In this document: positions 14,509 through 22,234 of the stretch, piece by piece
Position numbering within the stretch: the stretch's first letter is position 1
How the letters are laid out: the number at the start of each line of letters is the position of its first letter
DNA from: JACDAN01 sp036380355
GTDB lineage: Bacteria > Actinomycetota > Thermoleophilia > Gaiellales > Gaiellaceae
Assembly: GCA_036380355.1 (NCBI GenBank)
Contig: DASVEW010000083.1
Span: forward strand, 1 to 30,226
Direction of reading: 5' to 3'
DNA: 30,226 nt
Notes under the pieces: generated by a model
Told to the model about the DNA's origin: nothing
The model's database searches: none
Seen by the model: only the letters and a program-made list of their open reading frames with translations
Translations under genes and position numbers: made by a program

Positions 14509-15566
14509 AGCAGCAGCGCCTCCGGAGGCCTCTCGCCGCCGCGCGGCAGCGCGATGGTGAACGTGGCGCCGTACCCGGGCTCCGACGAGACCGAGATCTC
14601 GCCGCCGTGCTCCTTGACGATGCTGTACGTGATCGAGAGGCCGAGGCCGGTGCCCGAGCCGACCTCCTTCGTCGTGAAGAAGGGGTCGAAGACGCGGGAC
14701 TCGAGCTCGGGCGGGATGCCGGGCCCGGAGTCGGAGAACGTGATCCGCACGGTGTCCTCGTCGGACTCCGAGGCGATCCGGATCTCCCGCACCTCCGCAC
14801 CCTCGAGCGCGTCGCGCGCGTTCGTCAGCAGGTTGATGAACACCTGCTCGAGCTGGATCGGGTTCGAGAGCACCGAGACGTCGTCCTCGCAGAGGTCGAA
14901 GACGACCTCGATCCCACGCTGCTTCAGCTGCTCCTGCACGAGCGAGAGCGCGCGCTCGATCACCTCGTGGAGGTCAGCCAGCTCGAACGCCATCGGCGCC
15001 GCCCGGCCGAAGGTGCGCAGGTGAGAGATGATCTCGGTCGCCTTCCGGACCTGTGCCATCGCCTTCTCGAGGTCGGCGACAACCCGCTCGTCGTCGAGGT
15101 CGCTCATTCGGGCGCGGTCGATCACGTTCCCGATGTAGAGCCCGATGTTGTTCAGCGGGTTGTTCAGCTCGTGCGCGACGCCGGTCGTGAGCTCGCCGAG
15201 GGTGGCGAGCTTGCCGGCCTGGACGAGCTGCTCCTGCTTGTCCCGCAGCTCCTGCTCTCGGCGCTCGATCTCCTGCGTGGTCTCACGCAGGTCGCCCATG
15301 ATGTGGATCATCGCCTTGCGGCTGTCGGCGAGCTTCAGGTTCGTCTCGTTGGCGTCCTTGAGGATGTGGAGCATCGCCTTCCGCTGGTCGCCGAGCCGGC
15401 GGTTGGAGTCGTGGAGGTCGCCCATGATGTGGAGCAGCGCCCGCCGCCGCTCCTCCGCCGCGCGGACGCGCGCGCGCAGCTGCTCGACCTCGCGTCGTAG
15501 ATCCTCTGCTTCGCCTGCCGCCGGGCCGTCCACGTCCGCCGGCTGGGCCTCCGGCTGGACGCTCAT
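14505..15566 (-). CDS. Cytosolic histidine kinase with tandem 21-residue helical repeats
   Basis: A 353-residue histidine kinase without membrane segments. Residues 41-103 are three tandem 21-residue repeats with the pattern R(R/K)A(L/M)(L/I)HI(M/L)xD: RRALLHIMGDLHDSN, RKAMLHILKDANETN and RKAMIHIMGDLRETT. Twenty-one residues equal three heptads, so this is probably a continuous signalling helix. The H-box is GKLATLGELTTGVAHELNNPLNNI with His132, followed by NLLTNARDAL, FSDSGPGIP, FDPFFTTKEVGSGTGLGLSI, the NtrB-like ATPase arrangement. The ATG overlaps the stop of the PAS gene (TGATG) and the end overlaps the hybrid regulator, so all three are translated together. Confidence 0.93.
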   Translation of the reverse strand: MSVQPEAQPADVDGPAAGEAEDLRREVEQLRARVRAAEERRRALLHIMGDLHDSNRRLGDQRKAMLHILKDANETNLKLADSRKAMIHIMGDLRETTQEIERREQELRDKQEQLVQAGKLATLGELTTGVAHELNNPLNNIGLYIGNVIDRARMSDLDDERVVADLEKAMAQVRKATEIISHLRTFGRAAPMAFELADLHEVIERALSLVQEQLKQRGIEVVFDLCEDDVSVLSNPIQLEQVFINLLTNARDALEGAEVREIRIASESDEDTVRITFSDSGPGIPPELESRVFDPFFTTKEVGSGTGLGLSITYSIVKEHGGEISVSSEPGYGATFTIALPRGGERPPEALLL

Positions 15567-16870
15567 CAGGTCGACGCGGGCTCGCCTCGGACTCTGGCCA
15601 GTTCCTGCTTCAAGCCGTCGAGCTCCTTCTCGAGCGCGATCATCTTCAGCTCGCGCCCGACCACGACCTCCTCGAACTTCTCCAGGTCGAGGATCTTCTC
15701 CTGGAGCTCGGCCTTCGACTGCTCGAGGTCGCGCACGACCTGCTCGTAGGCGCGCATGTCGCGAAGGACGCCGATCGCGCCGATCACGTTCCCGTCCGGG
15801 TCGCGAAGAGCGGATGCGTTCAGCGTGGTCGGAATGATCTCGCCGGAGGCGCTGCGCGGGTTGAGCCGGGCGTTGCGGGTCACACCCCGCTCGACGACCT
15901 CGCGAAGGGCGGCCGTGAACTCCCGCGTCTCCTCGGGGCTGATGAAGCGCGAGACCGACTGCTCGAGCACCTCGTCGCGGCGGAAGCCCAGGAGCTCCGA
16001 GACCGCGTCGTTGGCCTCGAGGATCTTCCCCTCCAGGTCGGAGACGAAGACCGGATCCGGTGCGTTCTTGATGAGGCTCTCGGCGTAGGCGCGCGCCTTG
16101 TCCAGCTCGCGCATGTCGCGGAGGACGCCGATCGCGCCGATCACGTTGCCCTCGGGGTCTCGCAGCGCCGACGCGTTCAGCGAGGTCGGGATCACCTCGC
16201 CCGTGGCCGAGCGCGGGTTCAACGCGGCGTTGCGGGTCACGCCGTGCTCGACGACCTCCTTGAGCGCCGCGGTGAACTCCCGCGTCTCCTCCTCGCTGAT
16301 GAAGCGGGAGAGCGACTGCTCGACCACCTCGTCGCGCCGGAACCCGAGCAGCTCGGACACGGCGTCGTTCACCTGCAGGATCTTTCCTTCGAGATCGGCG
16401 ACGAACACCGGGTCGGGCGCGTTCTCGATCAGGCTTTGCGCGTAGGCCCGCGCCTTGTCCAGCTCGCGCATGTCGCGGAGGACGCCGATCGCGCCGATCA
16501 CGTTGCCCTCCTCGTCGCGCAGCGCCGAGGCGTTCAGCGAGGTCGGGATCACCTCGCCGGTGGCCGAGCGCGGGTTCAGCACGGCGTTCCGGGTCACGCC
16601 GTGCTCCACGACCTCCTTCAGGGCCGCCGTGAACTCGCGCGTCTCTTCCTCGCTGATGAAGCGGGAGAGCGACTGCTCGAGCACCTCGTCGCGGCGGAAG
16701 CCGAGCAGCTCCGAGACCGCGTCGTTCGCCTGAAGGATCTTCCCCTCCAGGTCGGACACGAACACCGGGTCGGGGGCGTTCGCGATGATGATGTCGGCTG
16801 CCAGAGCGCCGGCCGCAGGAGCACCGTTGGCGGTCGCTGTCGGAGAGCCGTCGAGAGCGTTCTTGGCCAC
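15566..16870 (-). CDS. Triple-PAS sensor protein
   Basis: A 434-residue cytosolic protein with three near-identical PAS domains, each in a 119-residue unit starting NAPDPVFV(S/A)DLEGKIL (residues 31, 150 and 269), followed by a C-terminal coiled coil (about 385-430, QSKAELQEKILDLEKF). Each PAS shows NDAVSELLGFRRDEV and the closing GAIGVLRDMRE. There is no kinase, cyclase or DNA-binding domain, so it must signal through a partner, most likely the next kinase, which is translationally coupled. The cofactor is unknown; no obvious heme or flavin residue stands out. The GTG at 16870 has GGAGG five bases upstream and is preferred; an in-frame ATG at 16921 would add 17 residues but lacks a ribosome site. 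Confidence 0.88.
   Translation of the reverse strand: MAKNALDGSPTATANGAPAAGALAADIIIANAPDPVFVSDLEGKILQANDAVSELLGFRRDEVLEQSLSRFISEEETREFTAALKEVVEHGVTRNAVLNPRSATGEVIPTSLNASALRDEEGNVIGAIGVLRDMRELDKARAYAQSLIENAPDPVFVADLEGKILQVNDAVSELLGFRRDEVVEQSLSRFISEEETREFTAALKEVVEHGVTRNAALNPRSATGEVIPTSLNASALRDPEGNVIGAIGVLRDMRELDKARAYAESLIKNAPDPVFVSDLEGKILEANDAVSELLGFRRDEVLEQSVSRFISPEETREFTAALREVVERGVTRNARLNPRSASGEIIPTTLNASALRDPDGNVIGAIGVLRDMRAYEQVVRDLEQSKAELQEKILDLEKFEEVVVGRELKMIALEKELDGLKQELARVRGEPAST
15709..16780 (-). repeat. Three tandem 357-bp PAS-coding repeats
   Basis: Units begin at 16780, 16423 and 16066 on the minus strand, exactly 357 bases apart. The nucleotide sequence is strongly conserved, for example GCGGAGGACGCCGATCGCGC (plus strand) recurs in two units with one change in the third. 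Units 1 and 2 are the most alike; unit 3 is more diverged. Confidence 0.9.
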
Positions 16871-16956
16871 ATTGTCCTCCGTCGGAGTGGTACCTGGGCG
16901 TTGCGACGGTGCTTCTTTCATTCTGAGTGCTCGCGACCCTTGTCGCAAACCGTATT

Positions 16957-17640
16957 TCAGGAGCGTTCGAGGGCCTGGAGCCGTTCCTCGAGCTCGCGGA
17001 CCCGCTCTCGCGCCTTCTCGAGGTCGCGCTGGAGCCGCACGCGCCGGGCCGCGTTCGGATCCGGCTTCGGCTTCGGCGGCGGCTTCGCCTGGGCCTTCGG
17101 CGGCGGCTTTCGAGCCGGCTTGGCGGCCTTCCGCGGCCCCGGCCGAGGGCTCGACGGAACCGCCGAGAGCAGCGGCCCGAAGCCCGTCTGCTCGACGTCT
17201 TCGGCGAGCGTGCCGGTGGTCAGCGCCTTCGCGCTCTCCTTGTCGACCGAGGCGCCGCGGAGCGTCTGCGCCACGCGCGTCACGACGGAGGGCGAGACGG
17301 TCCCGCGCTCGCCGAGGATCTCCCGCGCCGTGTCCGTGAGCTCCTCGACGAGCCGCCGGTGCGCCGCCGTCGCCTCCCGCAGAGCTCCGGGATCGCGACC
17401 GCTCACCGCCGCCCTCTGCGCCTTGCGCACGTCGTCGCCCGCCTTCACGAGCGCCTTCACGTCCTGCGGGCGGCGTCGCGCCGCCTGGTTCACGGCCCAC
17501 GCCGAGACGGACGGCTTCCGCAGCGCTTTCACCTCGTCCGCGGCCTCCCTCTTGCCCGCCTGCCGCAGCTCCTTGGCGAGCGCGTCGCGCGTCTGCGTGA
17601 ACTCGTCGAGCGGCAGCCCGTACAGGTCGTCTTTCCTCAC
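16957..17640 (-). CDS. Conserved actinobacterial hypothetical protein
   Basis: A 227-residue cytosolic protein. The N-terminal part LYGLPLDEFTQTRDALAKELRQAG followed by VKALRKPSVSAWAVNQAARRRP is a pattern I recognise from actinobacterial proteins of unknown function. The middle (about 155-195) is Lys/Pro/Ala-rich and probably disordered (PRKAAKPARKPPPKAQAK), and the last 30 residues form a short coiled coil (LQRDLEKARERVRELEERLQALE). The basic linker might bind nucleic acid, but that is speculation. It reads toward the PAS operon, ending 87 bases before the GTG at 16870, and diverges from the deaminase gene with only 38 bases between the starts. Confidence 0.75.
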   Translation of the reverse strand: MRKDDLYGLPLDEFTQTRDALAKELRQAGKREAADEVKALRKPSVSAWAVNQAARRRPQDVKALVKAGDDVRKAQRAAVSGRDPGALREATAAHRRLVEELTDTAREILGERGTVSPSVVTRVAQTLRGASVDKESAKALTTGTLAEDVEQTGFGPLLSAVPSSPRPGPRKAAKPARKPPPKAQAKPPPKPKPDPNAARRVRLQRDLEKARERVRELEERLQALERS

Positions 17641-17666
17641 CGCCGTAGCTTGACTGACCAGGACGC

Positions 17667-17672
17667 TAGGCT
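17667..17672 (+). promoter_or_regulatory. -10 box of the deaminase gene (leaderless)
   Basis: TAGGCT, then CGGCCG, then the ATG at 17679: TANNNT with a 6-base spacer and no Shine-Dalgarno sequence. Confidence 0.55.
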
Positions 17673-17678
17673 CGGCCG

Positions 17679-18689
17679 ATGAGCAGCCCGAACGGCCTCG
17701 CGGAGCTCCACACGCACCTCGGCGGCTCTGTCGCGACCGAGATCATGTGGACGCTCGCCCACGAGCAGGGGATCGCGCTGCCGGTCAAGGACTACTGGGA
17801 GTTCGACGCGCTCGTCACCGTCTCCGATCCGCGCGGCGTCCCCGACCTGACGGCGCTCGACCAGATCTACAAGTGGACGGAGCTGATCCAGTCGAGCCCG
17901 CTCGCCGTCGAGCGGTCGGTGCACGCCGCGATCGGCGGCGCCTACCGCTCGCAGCAGATCACGACGCTCGAGCTCCGCTTCAACCCGATGAAGCGGAACC
18001 GCGGGGGTGAGCGCGACCTCGACCACATCATCATGGCCGCGATCCGCGGGCTCGACCGCGCCAGCCTCGAGTACCCCCAGGTGCGTGCCGGCCTGATCCT
18101 GATGATGGACCGGACGTTCACGCAGCGGCAGAACGAGGTCATCGTCGAGAAGGCCAGCCGCTACGCGCCGCGCGGGATCGTCGGCGTCGACATCGCCGGA
18201 CCGCGGCCGGACGGCGACGGGCCGTACCCGTACCGCGACCTGCTGCCGCTGATCGAGCGGGCGCGGGAGGCCGGTCTCGGGGTGACCATCCACGTCGGGG
18301 AGGAGGGCGGCGAGTTCGGGATCGCGGAGGTGCGCGAGGTCGTGTCGACGCTGCGGCCCGACCGGATCGGCCACGGGATCCTCGCCGCGCAGGACCCAAA
18401 GCTGCTCGACCAGATCCGCGAGGCCGAGATCGTCCTCGAGATCTGTCCCACGTCGAACCTCCTGACGAAGGCGCTCGAGAGCGAGGACGCCCTGCGCGCG
18501 ACCTTCCGCGCGTTCACCGAGCGCGAGGTCCCGTTCACGATCGCCACCGACGGGCCGGAGATGATGCGGACCCACCTCCGGGACGAATTCGAGCTCCTGC
18601 TCCGGATCGGCGCCCTCGACGAGGACCGCCTCTCGGAGGCGAACAGGCGCGGGCACGAGGTGACCTTCGTGCCCGCTGCCTCGTTCTAG
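17679..18689 (+). CDS. Adenosine deaminase-family protein
   Basis: A 336-residue amidohydrolase-fold deaminase. Zinc ligands of the family are present: His11 and His13 (ELHTHLGGS), His205 with catalytic Glu208 (IHVGEEGG), His232 (RIGHG), and Asp291. The segment ICPTSN (255-260) is also typical. The family's second Asp, which follows the zinc Asp in the DDP motif and contacts the purine ring, is replaced by Gly (TDGPEM, Gly292), so the substrate may not be adenosine; related deaminases act on modified nucleosides such as aminodeoxyfutalosine or methylthioadenosine. It stands alone and is convergent with the rhodanese gene, with stop codons overlapping in CTAG. Confidence 0.85.
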   Translation: MSSPNGLAELHTHLGGSVATEIMWTLAHEQGIALPVKDYWEFDALVTVSDPRGVPDLTALDQIYKWTELIQSSPLAVERSVHAAIGGAYRSQQITTLELRFNPMKRNRGGERDLDHIIMAAIRGLDRASLEYPQVRAGLILMMDRTFTQRQNEVIVEKASRYAPRGIVGVDIAGPRPDGDGPYPYRDLLPLIERAREAGLGVTIHVGEEGGEFGIAEVREVVSTLRPDRIGHGILAAQDPKLLDQIREAEIVLEICPTSNLLTKALESEDALRATFRAFTEREVPFTIATDGPEMMRTHLRDEFELLLRIGALDEDRLSEANRRGHEVTFVPAASF

Positions 18690-19537
18690 GCTCCGCGCTC
18701 GATCGGGACGTCCACGAGGTTGCCCCACTCCGTCCACGAGCCGTCGTAGTTGCGCACGCTCTCGTACCCCAGCAGCTCGCGGAGCACGAACCAGGTGTGC
18801 GCCGAGCGCTCGCCGATGCGGCAGTACGCGACGACCTCGGTCTCCGGGGTGATGCCCTTCTTCGTGTAGATCTCGCGCAGGTCGTCGGCGGTCTTGAACG
18901 TGCCGTCGTCCTCGACCGCGGTCGCCCAGGGGATGGACTGCGCGGACGGGATGTGGCCGCCGCGCCGCGCTCCCTCCTGCTCGTATCCGGGCGGCGCGAG
19001 GAGGTCGCCCGCGTACTCGCCCGGCGAGCGCACGTCGACGAGTACGCGGCCCTGGCCGCCGAGCCCCTCCAGCACGGGATCGCGGTAGGTGCGGATCGAC
19101 TCGTCCCGCTCCTGGGCGGTGTACGAGGTCGCCTGCGGCGAGGAGACGTCGGTCGTCAGCTCGCGTCCCTCGTCGATCCACTTCTGCCGGCCGCCGTCGA
19201 GGATGCGCACGTCCGCGTGGCCGTAGATCTTCAGGTACCAGTACGCGTAGGCGGCGAACCAGTTGTTCTTGTCGCCGTAGAGCACGAGCGTGGTGTCGTT
19301 GGAGATCCCGCGCTCGCCCATCAACCGCTCGAACGCGTCCTTCTCGATCAGGTCGCGCTTGACCGGATCCTCGAGATCGTCCCGCCAGTGGAGCTTCACC
19401 GAGCCGGGAATGTGGCCCTGCTCGTACAGATCCGGTTCCTCGTCGACCTCGGCGACGACCACGTTGTCGTCGTCGAGATGCTCCGCGAGCCAGTCGGTCG
19501 TGACGAGGACCTGCTTGGCGTAGCCGTTGTCTTCCAT
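18686..19537 (-). CDS. Two-domain thiosulfate sulfurtransferase (rhodanese, CysA type)
   Basis: Transfers sulfane sulfur from thiosulfate or a related donor to cyanide or thiol acceptors. The 283-residue protein has an inactive N-terminal rhodanese domain (GHIPGSVKLHWRDDLEDPVKRD, then VLYGDKNNWFAAYAYWYLKIYGH and ILDGGRQKW) and an active C-terminal domain (VLVDVRSPGEYAG, GGHIPSAQSIPW, and the loop CRIGERSAHTWF with catalytic Cys239). The CRIGERS loop and the length fit the CysA/SseA-like group common in actinobacteria rather than the CRKGVTA thiosulfate type of vertebrates. The ATG has a good ribosome site (GAAGGAGGCG). It is monocistronic. Confidence 0.92.
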   Translation of the reverse strand: MEDNGYAKQVLVTTDWLAEHLDDDNVVVAEVDEEPDLYEQGHIPGSVKLHWRDDLEDPVKRDLIEKDAFERLMGERGISNDTTLVLYGDKNNWFAAYAYWYLKIYGHADVRILDGGRQKWIDEGRELTTDVSSPQATSYTAQERDESIRTYRDPVLEGLGGQGRVLVDVRSPGEYAGDLLAPPGYEQEGARRGGHIPSAQSIPWATAVEDDGTFKTADDLREIYTKKGITPETEVVAYCRIGERSAHTWFVLRELLGYESVRNYDGSWTEWGNLVDVPIERGA

Positions 19538-19607
19538 CGCGCCTCCTTCGATCCGTGGGATCTTGTCATGAGCAACGCCCCGCGCCGCTGATAGCTTCCG
19601 CGCGGCC

Positions 19608-20501
19608 GTGGGGCCGTTGCAAGGGCTTTCCGTCGTCGACCTCAGCCGTTACCTGCCGGGGCCGTTCGCGAGCCGCGAGCTGCTGGAGCTGGGCGCGCGC
19701 GTCGTGAGGCTGCTCCCGCCCGCCGGCGACCCGATGGAGCGGCTCGCGCCGGCCTGGCACGAGGCGCTGAACGCGGGCAAGGAGACGGTCGTGGTCGACC
19801 TCAAAGAGGAGCCAGAGACCGGCCGCGCGCTCTGCGCCGAGGCCGACGTCGTCCTGGAGAGCTTCCGGCCGGGCGTCGTCGACCGCCTGGGAGTCGGGCC
19901 CGGCGACCTGCCCGGGTCGGTCGTCTACTGCTCGTTCACGGGCTTCGGGCTCGGTGGGCGGCACGCGGCGCGGGCGGGCCACGACCTCAACTACCAGGGC
20001 TGGGCGGGCCTGCTCGCCGACACGGCGCCCGCCATGCCGCCGACCCAGATCGCCGATCTCGCAGGCGGCGGGATGACGGCCGTGGCACGGATCCTCGCCG
20101 CGCTGCTCGAGCGGGGGCGAACCGGCCGCGGCGCGCACATCGTCGTGTCGCTGACGCACGGCGCGCACCGGCTCGCCTCCCACCGGCTCGGCGGCGAGCC
20201 GATTCCCCGGATCCTCACCGGCGGGCTCGCCTGCTACCGGATTTATCCGACCGCCGACGGTCGCCACGTCACGGTCGGGGCGCTCGAGCCGAACTTCTTC
20301 TCCCGCCTCTGTGAGCTCCTCGACCTCCCGCACCTCGTCGACCGCCACTTCGACCCGGACTCACAGGAGGAGCTCGGCGACGCCCTGGCCGAGCGAATCG
20401 CCTCCAAGCCGCTCGCCGCGTGGCTCGAGCTGTTCGACGACGAGGACGTCTCGGTGGGACCGGTCGCGACCCTCGAGGAAGCCGCGGCGGAGCTGGCGTG
20501 A
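19608..20501 (+). CDS. CaiB/BaiF family protein, alpha-methylacyl-CoA racemase-like
   Basis: A class III CoA-transferase fold protein of 297 residues. The start LQGLSVVDLSRYLPGPFASRELLELGARVVRL is typical, as are VVLESFRPGVVDRLGVG and YCSFTGFGLGG. Residues equivalent to the catalytic set of alpha-methylacyl-CoA racemase are visible: His125 in AGHDLNYQGWAG, Asp150 in IADLAGGGM and Glu227 in VGALEPNFF. This favours racemisation of 2-methylacyl-CoA over CoA transfer, where a single Asp is used. It is shorter than characterised racemases (about 360). The GTG start has a TAGCTT box 10 bases upstream and no ribosome site. The stop overlaps the next start (GTGA). Confidence 0.87.
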   Translation: MGPLQGLSVVDLSRYLPGPFASRELLELGARVVRLLPPAGDPMERLAPAWHEALNAGKETVVVDLKEEPETGRALCAEADVVLESFRPGVVDRLGVGPGDLPGSVVYCSFTGFGLGGRHAARAGHDLNYQGWAGLLADTAPAMPPTQIADLAGGGMTAVARILAALLERGRTGRGAHIVVSLTHGAHRLASHRLGGEPIPRILTGGLACYRIYPTADGRHVTVGALEPNFFSRLCELLDLPHLVDRHFDPDSQEELGDALAERIASKPLAAWLELFDDEDVSVGPVATLEEAAAELA

Positions 20502-22069
20502 GCGTCCGAGCTCTCGCGCTCGTCTCGCTGACCGCGGCCGCGGCGGGGCTCGCGGTCCTCGGCCTTGCTCGAACGGCCGCCGCGCCGGCTGCCGTCCCGG
20601 CGCCTTCAGCGACCCTTGCGTTCGCCCGGTCGGAGATCGCGGGCGGCGGCGTCTACGTCCTCGCACCAGGTCCGCGGCTGGTCGGGCCGGGCGGCATCCA
20701 CCCCGCCTGGTCGCCGGACGCACGCCGGCTCGCCTACGTCGCGCCGGGTGCCGGTGGCGCCGGAGACATCTACGTCGTCGACGCGGACGGACGCTGGAAG
20801 GGACGCATCACCCAGACGCTCGAGGACGAGCGCCAGCCGGACTGGTCGGCGGACGGACGACGGCTCGTCGTCGAGCGCGAGGGGCTGATCGTGGCCGTCC
20901 GGGCCGACGGCGGCCGGAGCCGCGTGCTCGCCCGCGGCCACGAGCCGGACTGGTCGCCCGACGGCCGGCTGGTCGCATTCACGAGGGACGGCGACCTCTT
21001 CACCGTCGAGCCCGGGCGGGGGCGCGTGCGCCGCCTGACGAATACGCCGTTCGCAGAGAGCCAGCCCGCGTGGTCACCGGACTCGCGGCGCCTCGTCTAC
21101 GTGACGGACGAGACCGGCCAGACGGATCTCCGCATCCGCAGCGTCCGCGGAGGAGCCGGAACCGTCGTGACGCAGGACCTCGCGATCGAGCACTCGCCCG
21201 CGTTCAGCAGGGACGGGCGCCGGATCCTCTTCGTGAGCGACGCCGGCGGAGTCGAGACGATCTGGACCGTCCCGGCCCGCGGGGGCACGCCGACCGCTCT
21301 CGAATTGCCCGCGCTGTCGGCGGACCCGCAGCCGCGGCCGGCACCGCCGCGGCCCGCGGAGCTGCTTCCCGACCTGGAGCAGCGGGCGCCGGCCGACCTG
21401 TCGATCCGGTTCGAGCGGCGGGGCAACCGCCCGCACTTCCTGCTCGGCTTCGACTCCGCGACGGACAACCTCGGCGACGGGCCGATCACGCTCGTCGCGA
21501 GCCGCCGCAGCCGCCGTACGTCCACGATGGCAGTGACGCAGCGCGTTCGCCTCGGCTCCGGACGGCTCCGCAACTACCCGGAGGTCGGCGTCCTCCGGTA
21601 CGTCTACTCGCCGTCCCATTCCCACTGGCACGTAATGGACTTCCAGCGCTACGAGTTGCGCCGCCTCGCCGATCACCGCTTGATCGTGCGCGACCGGAAG
21701 AGCGGCTTCTGCCTTGCCGACCATTGGGCGCACGCACCCGGCCACCAGCCGAACGAGCCGCCCCGCCCGGTCTTCATGGACTACTGCGAGCGCGGAAACC
21801 CGAGCGCCATGTCCGTGCTCCAGGGCACCTCCGTCGGCTACACGGACAAGTACCCGAGCCACTTCCACGGGCAGAACCTCGATCTGACGGGCGTCCCGGC
21901 CGGCAATTACCTCCTCGTGAACCGCGCCAACCCGGAGGTGCTGATCCGCGAGCTGCGTTACGAGAACAACGCCGCTTCGCGCCGGATCCGCCTCAGCTGG
22001 CCACGCGGACCGCGGCGGATGCCAAGGGTCCAGGTCCTCGCCACCTGCCCCGACTCAGAGCGCTGCTAG
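20498..22069 (+). CDS. Secreted TolB-type beta-propeller / lysyl oxidase-like fusion
   Basis: A 523-residue exported protein. Residues 1-30 are a signal peptide or anchor. Residues about 38-270 hold repeated propeller blades with the TolB/PD40 motif (HPAWSPDARRLAYV, QPDWSADGRRLVV, EPDWSPDGRLVAF, QPAWSPDSRRLVYV, SPAFSRDGRRILFV). Residues about 287-503 resemble lysyl oxidase: the copper-binding loop SPSHSHWHVMDFQRYEL (His374, 376, 378), KSGFCLAD with Lys401 where the quinone-forming Lys lies, GYTDKYPSHF with Tyr452 as the candidate partner, and VPAGNYLLVNRANP then YENNAASRRIRL. It would oxidise amines, using copper and possibly a self-made LTQ quinone, outside the cell. The GTG start overlaps the racemase-like gene (GTGA). 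The stop is fused to family A copy 2. Confidence 0.85.
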   Translation: MSVRALALVSLTAAAAGLAVLGLARTAAAPAAVPAPSATLAFARSEIAGGGVYVLAPGPRLVGPGGIHPAWSPDARRLAYVAPGAGGAGDIYVVDADGRWKGRITQTLEDERQPDWSADGRRLVVEREGLIVAVRADGGRSRVLARGHEPDWSPDGRLVAFTRDGDLFTVEPGRGRVRRLTNTPFAESQPAWSPDSRRLVYVTDETGQTDLRIRSVRGGAGTVVTQDLAIEHSPAFSRDGRRILFVSDAGGVETIWTVPARGGTPTALELPALSADPQPRPAPPRPAELLPDLEQRAPADLSIRFERRGNRPHFLLGFDSATDNLGDGPITLVASRRSRRTSTMAVTQRVRLGSGRLRNYPEVGVLRYVYSPSHSHWHVMDFQRYELRRLADHRLIVRDRKSGFCLADHWAHAPGHQPNEPPRPVFMDYCERGNPSAMSVLQGTSVGYTDKYPSHFHGQNLDLTGVPAGNYLLVNRANPEVLIRELRYENNAASRRIRLSWPRGPRRMPRVQVLATCPDSERC

Positions 22070-22234
22070 GAGGGATTGGCGGAACGTCGCTCGTTGCAGG
22101 GGTGCGATGCTCGTTCCGAGGCAAGGACGCAGGGAGCGCTCGTATCGATGAGATACGGGCGCGACTGAGGACGCCGCCCTCGGGGCGAGCAGCGCGGCCC
22201 TGCGGCTCAGCCGGGCGTTTCGCCAAGCCCTCCG
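22067..22234. repeat. Family A repeat, full copy 2
   Basis: A 168-bp copy. Left arm AGGAGGGATTGGCGGAAC at 22068-22085 is complementary to GTTTCGCCAAGCCCTCCG at 22217-22234 with a few mismatches. The internal hairpin is stronger than in copy 1: GCGCTCGTATC pairs with GATACGGGCGC around GATGA (one G-T pair). Long blocks are shared with copy 1, including CGTTCCGAGGCAAGGACGCA and GATACGGGCGCGACTGAGGA. It starts on the TAG of the lysyl-oxidase-like gene, and its right part extends into the HAD gene, coding that protein's last residues. Confidence 0.87.

Noticed and set aside
12442..15024. 860-residue plus-strand open frame
   Set aside because: Opposite to the glycosyltransferase and the two kinases; its translation has no domain and its composition is that of an antisense GC-rich frame.
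15709..16780. CRISPR-like array suggested by regular repeats
   Set aside because: The repeats are 357-bp in-frame coding units without spacers and translate as PAS domains.
17650..17672. TTGACT as a -35 box for the deaminase gene
   Set aside because: Only 11 bases separate it from the TAGGCT -10 box, too short for a normal promoter.
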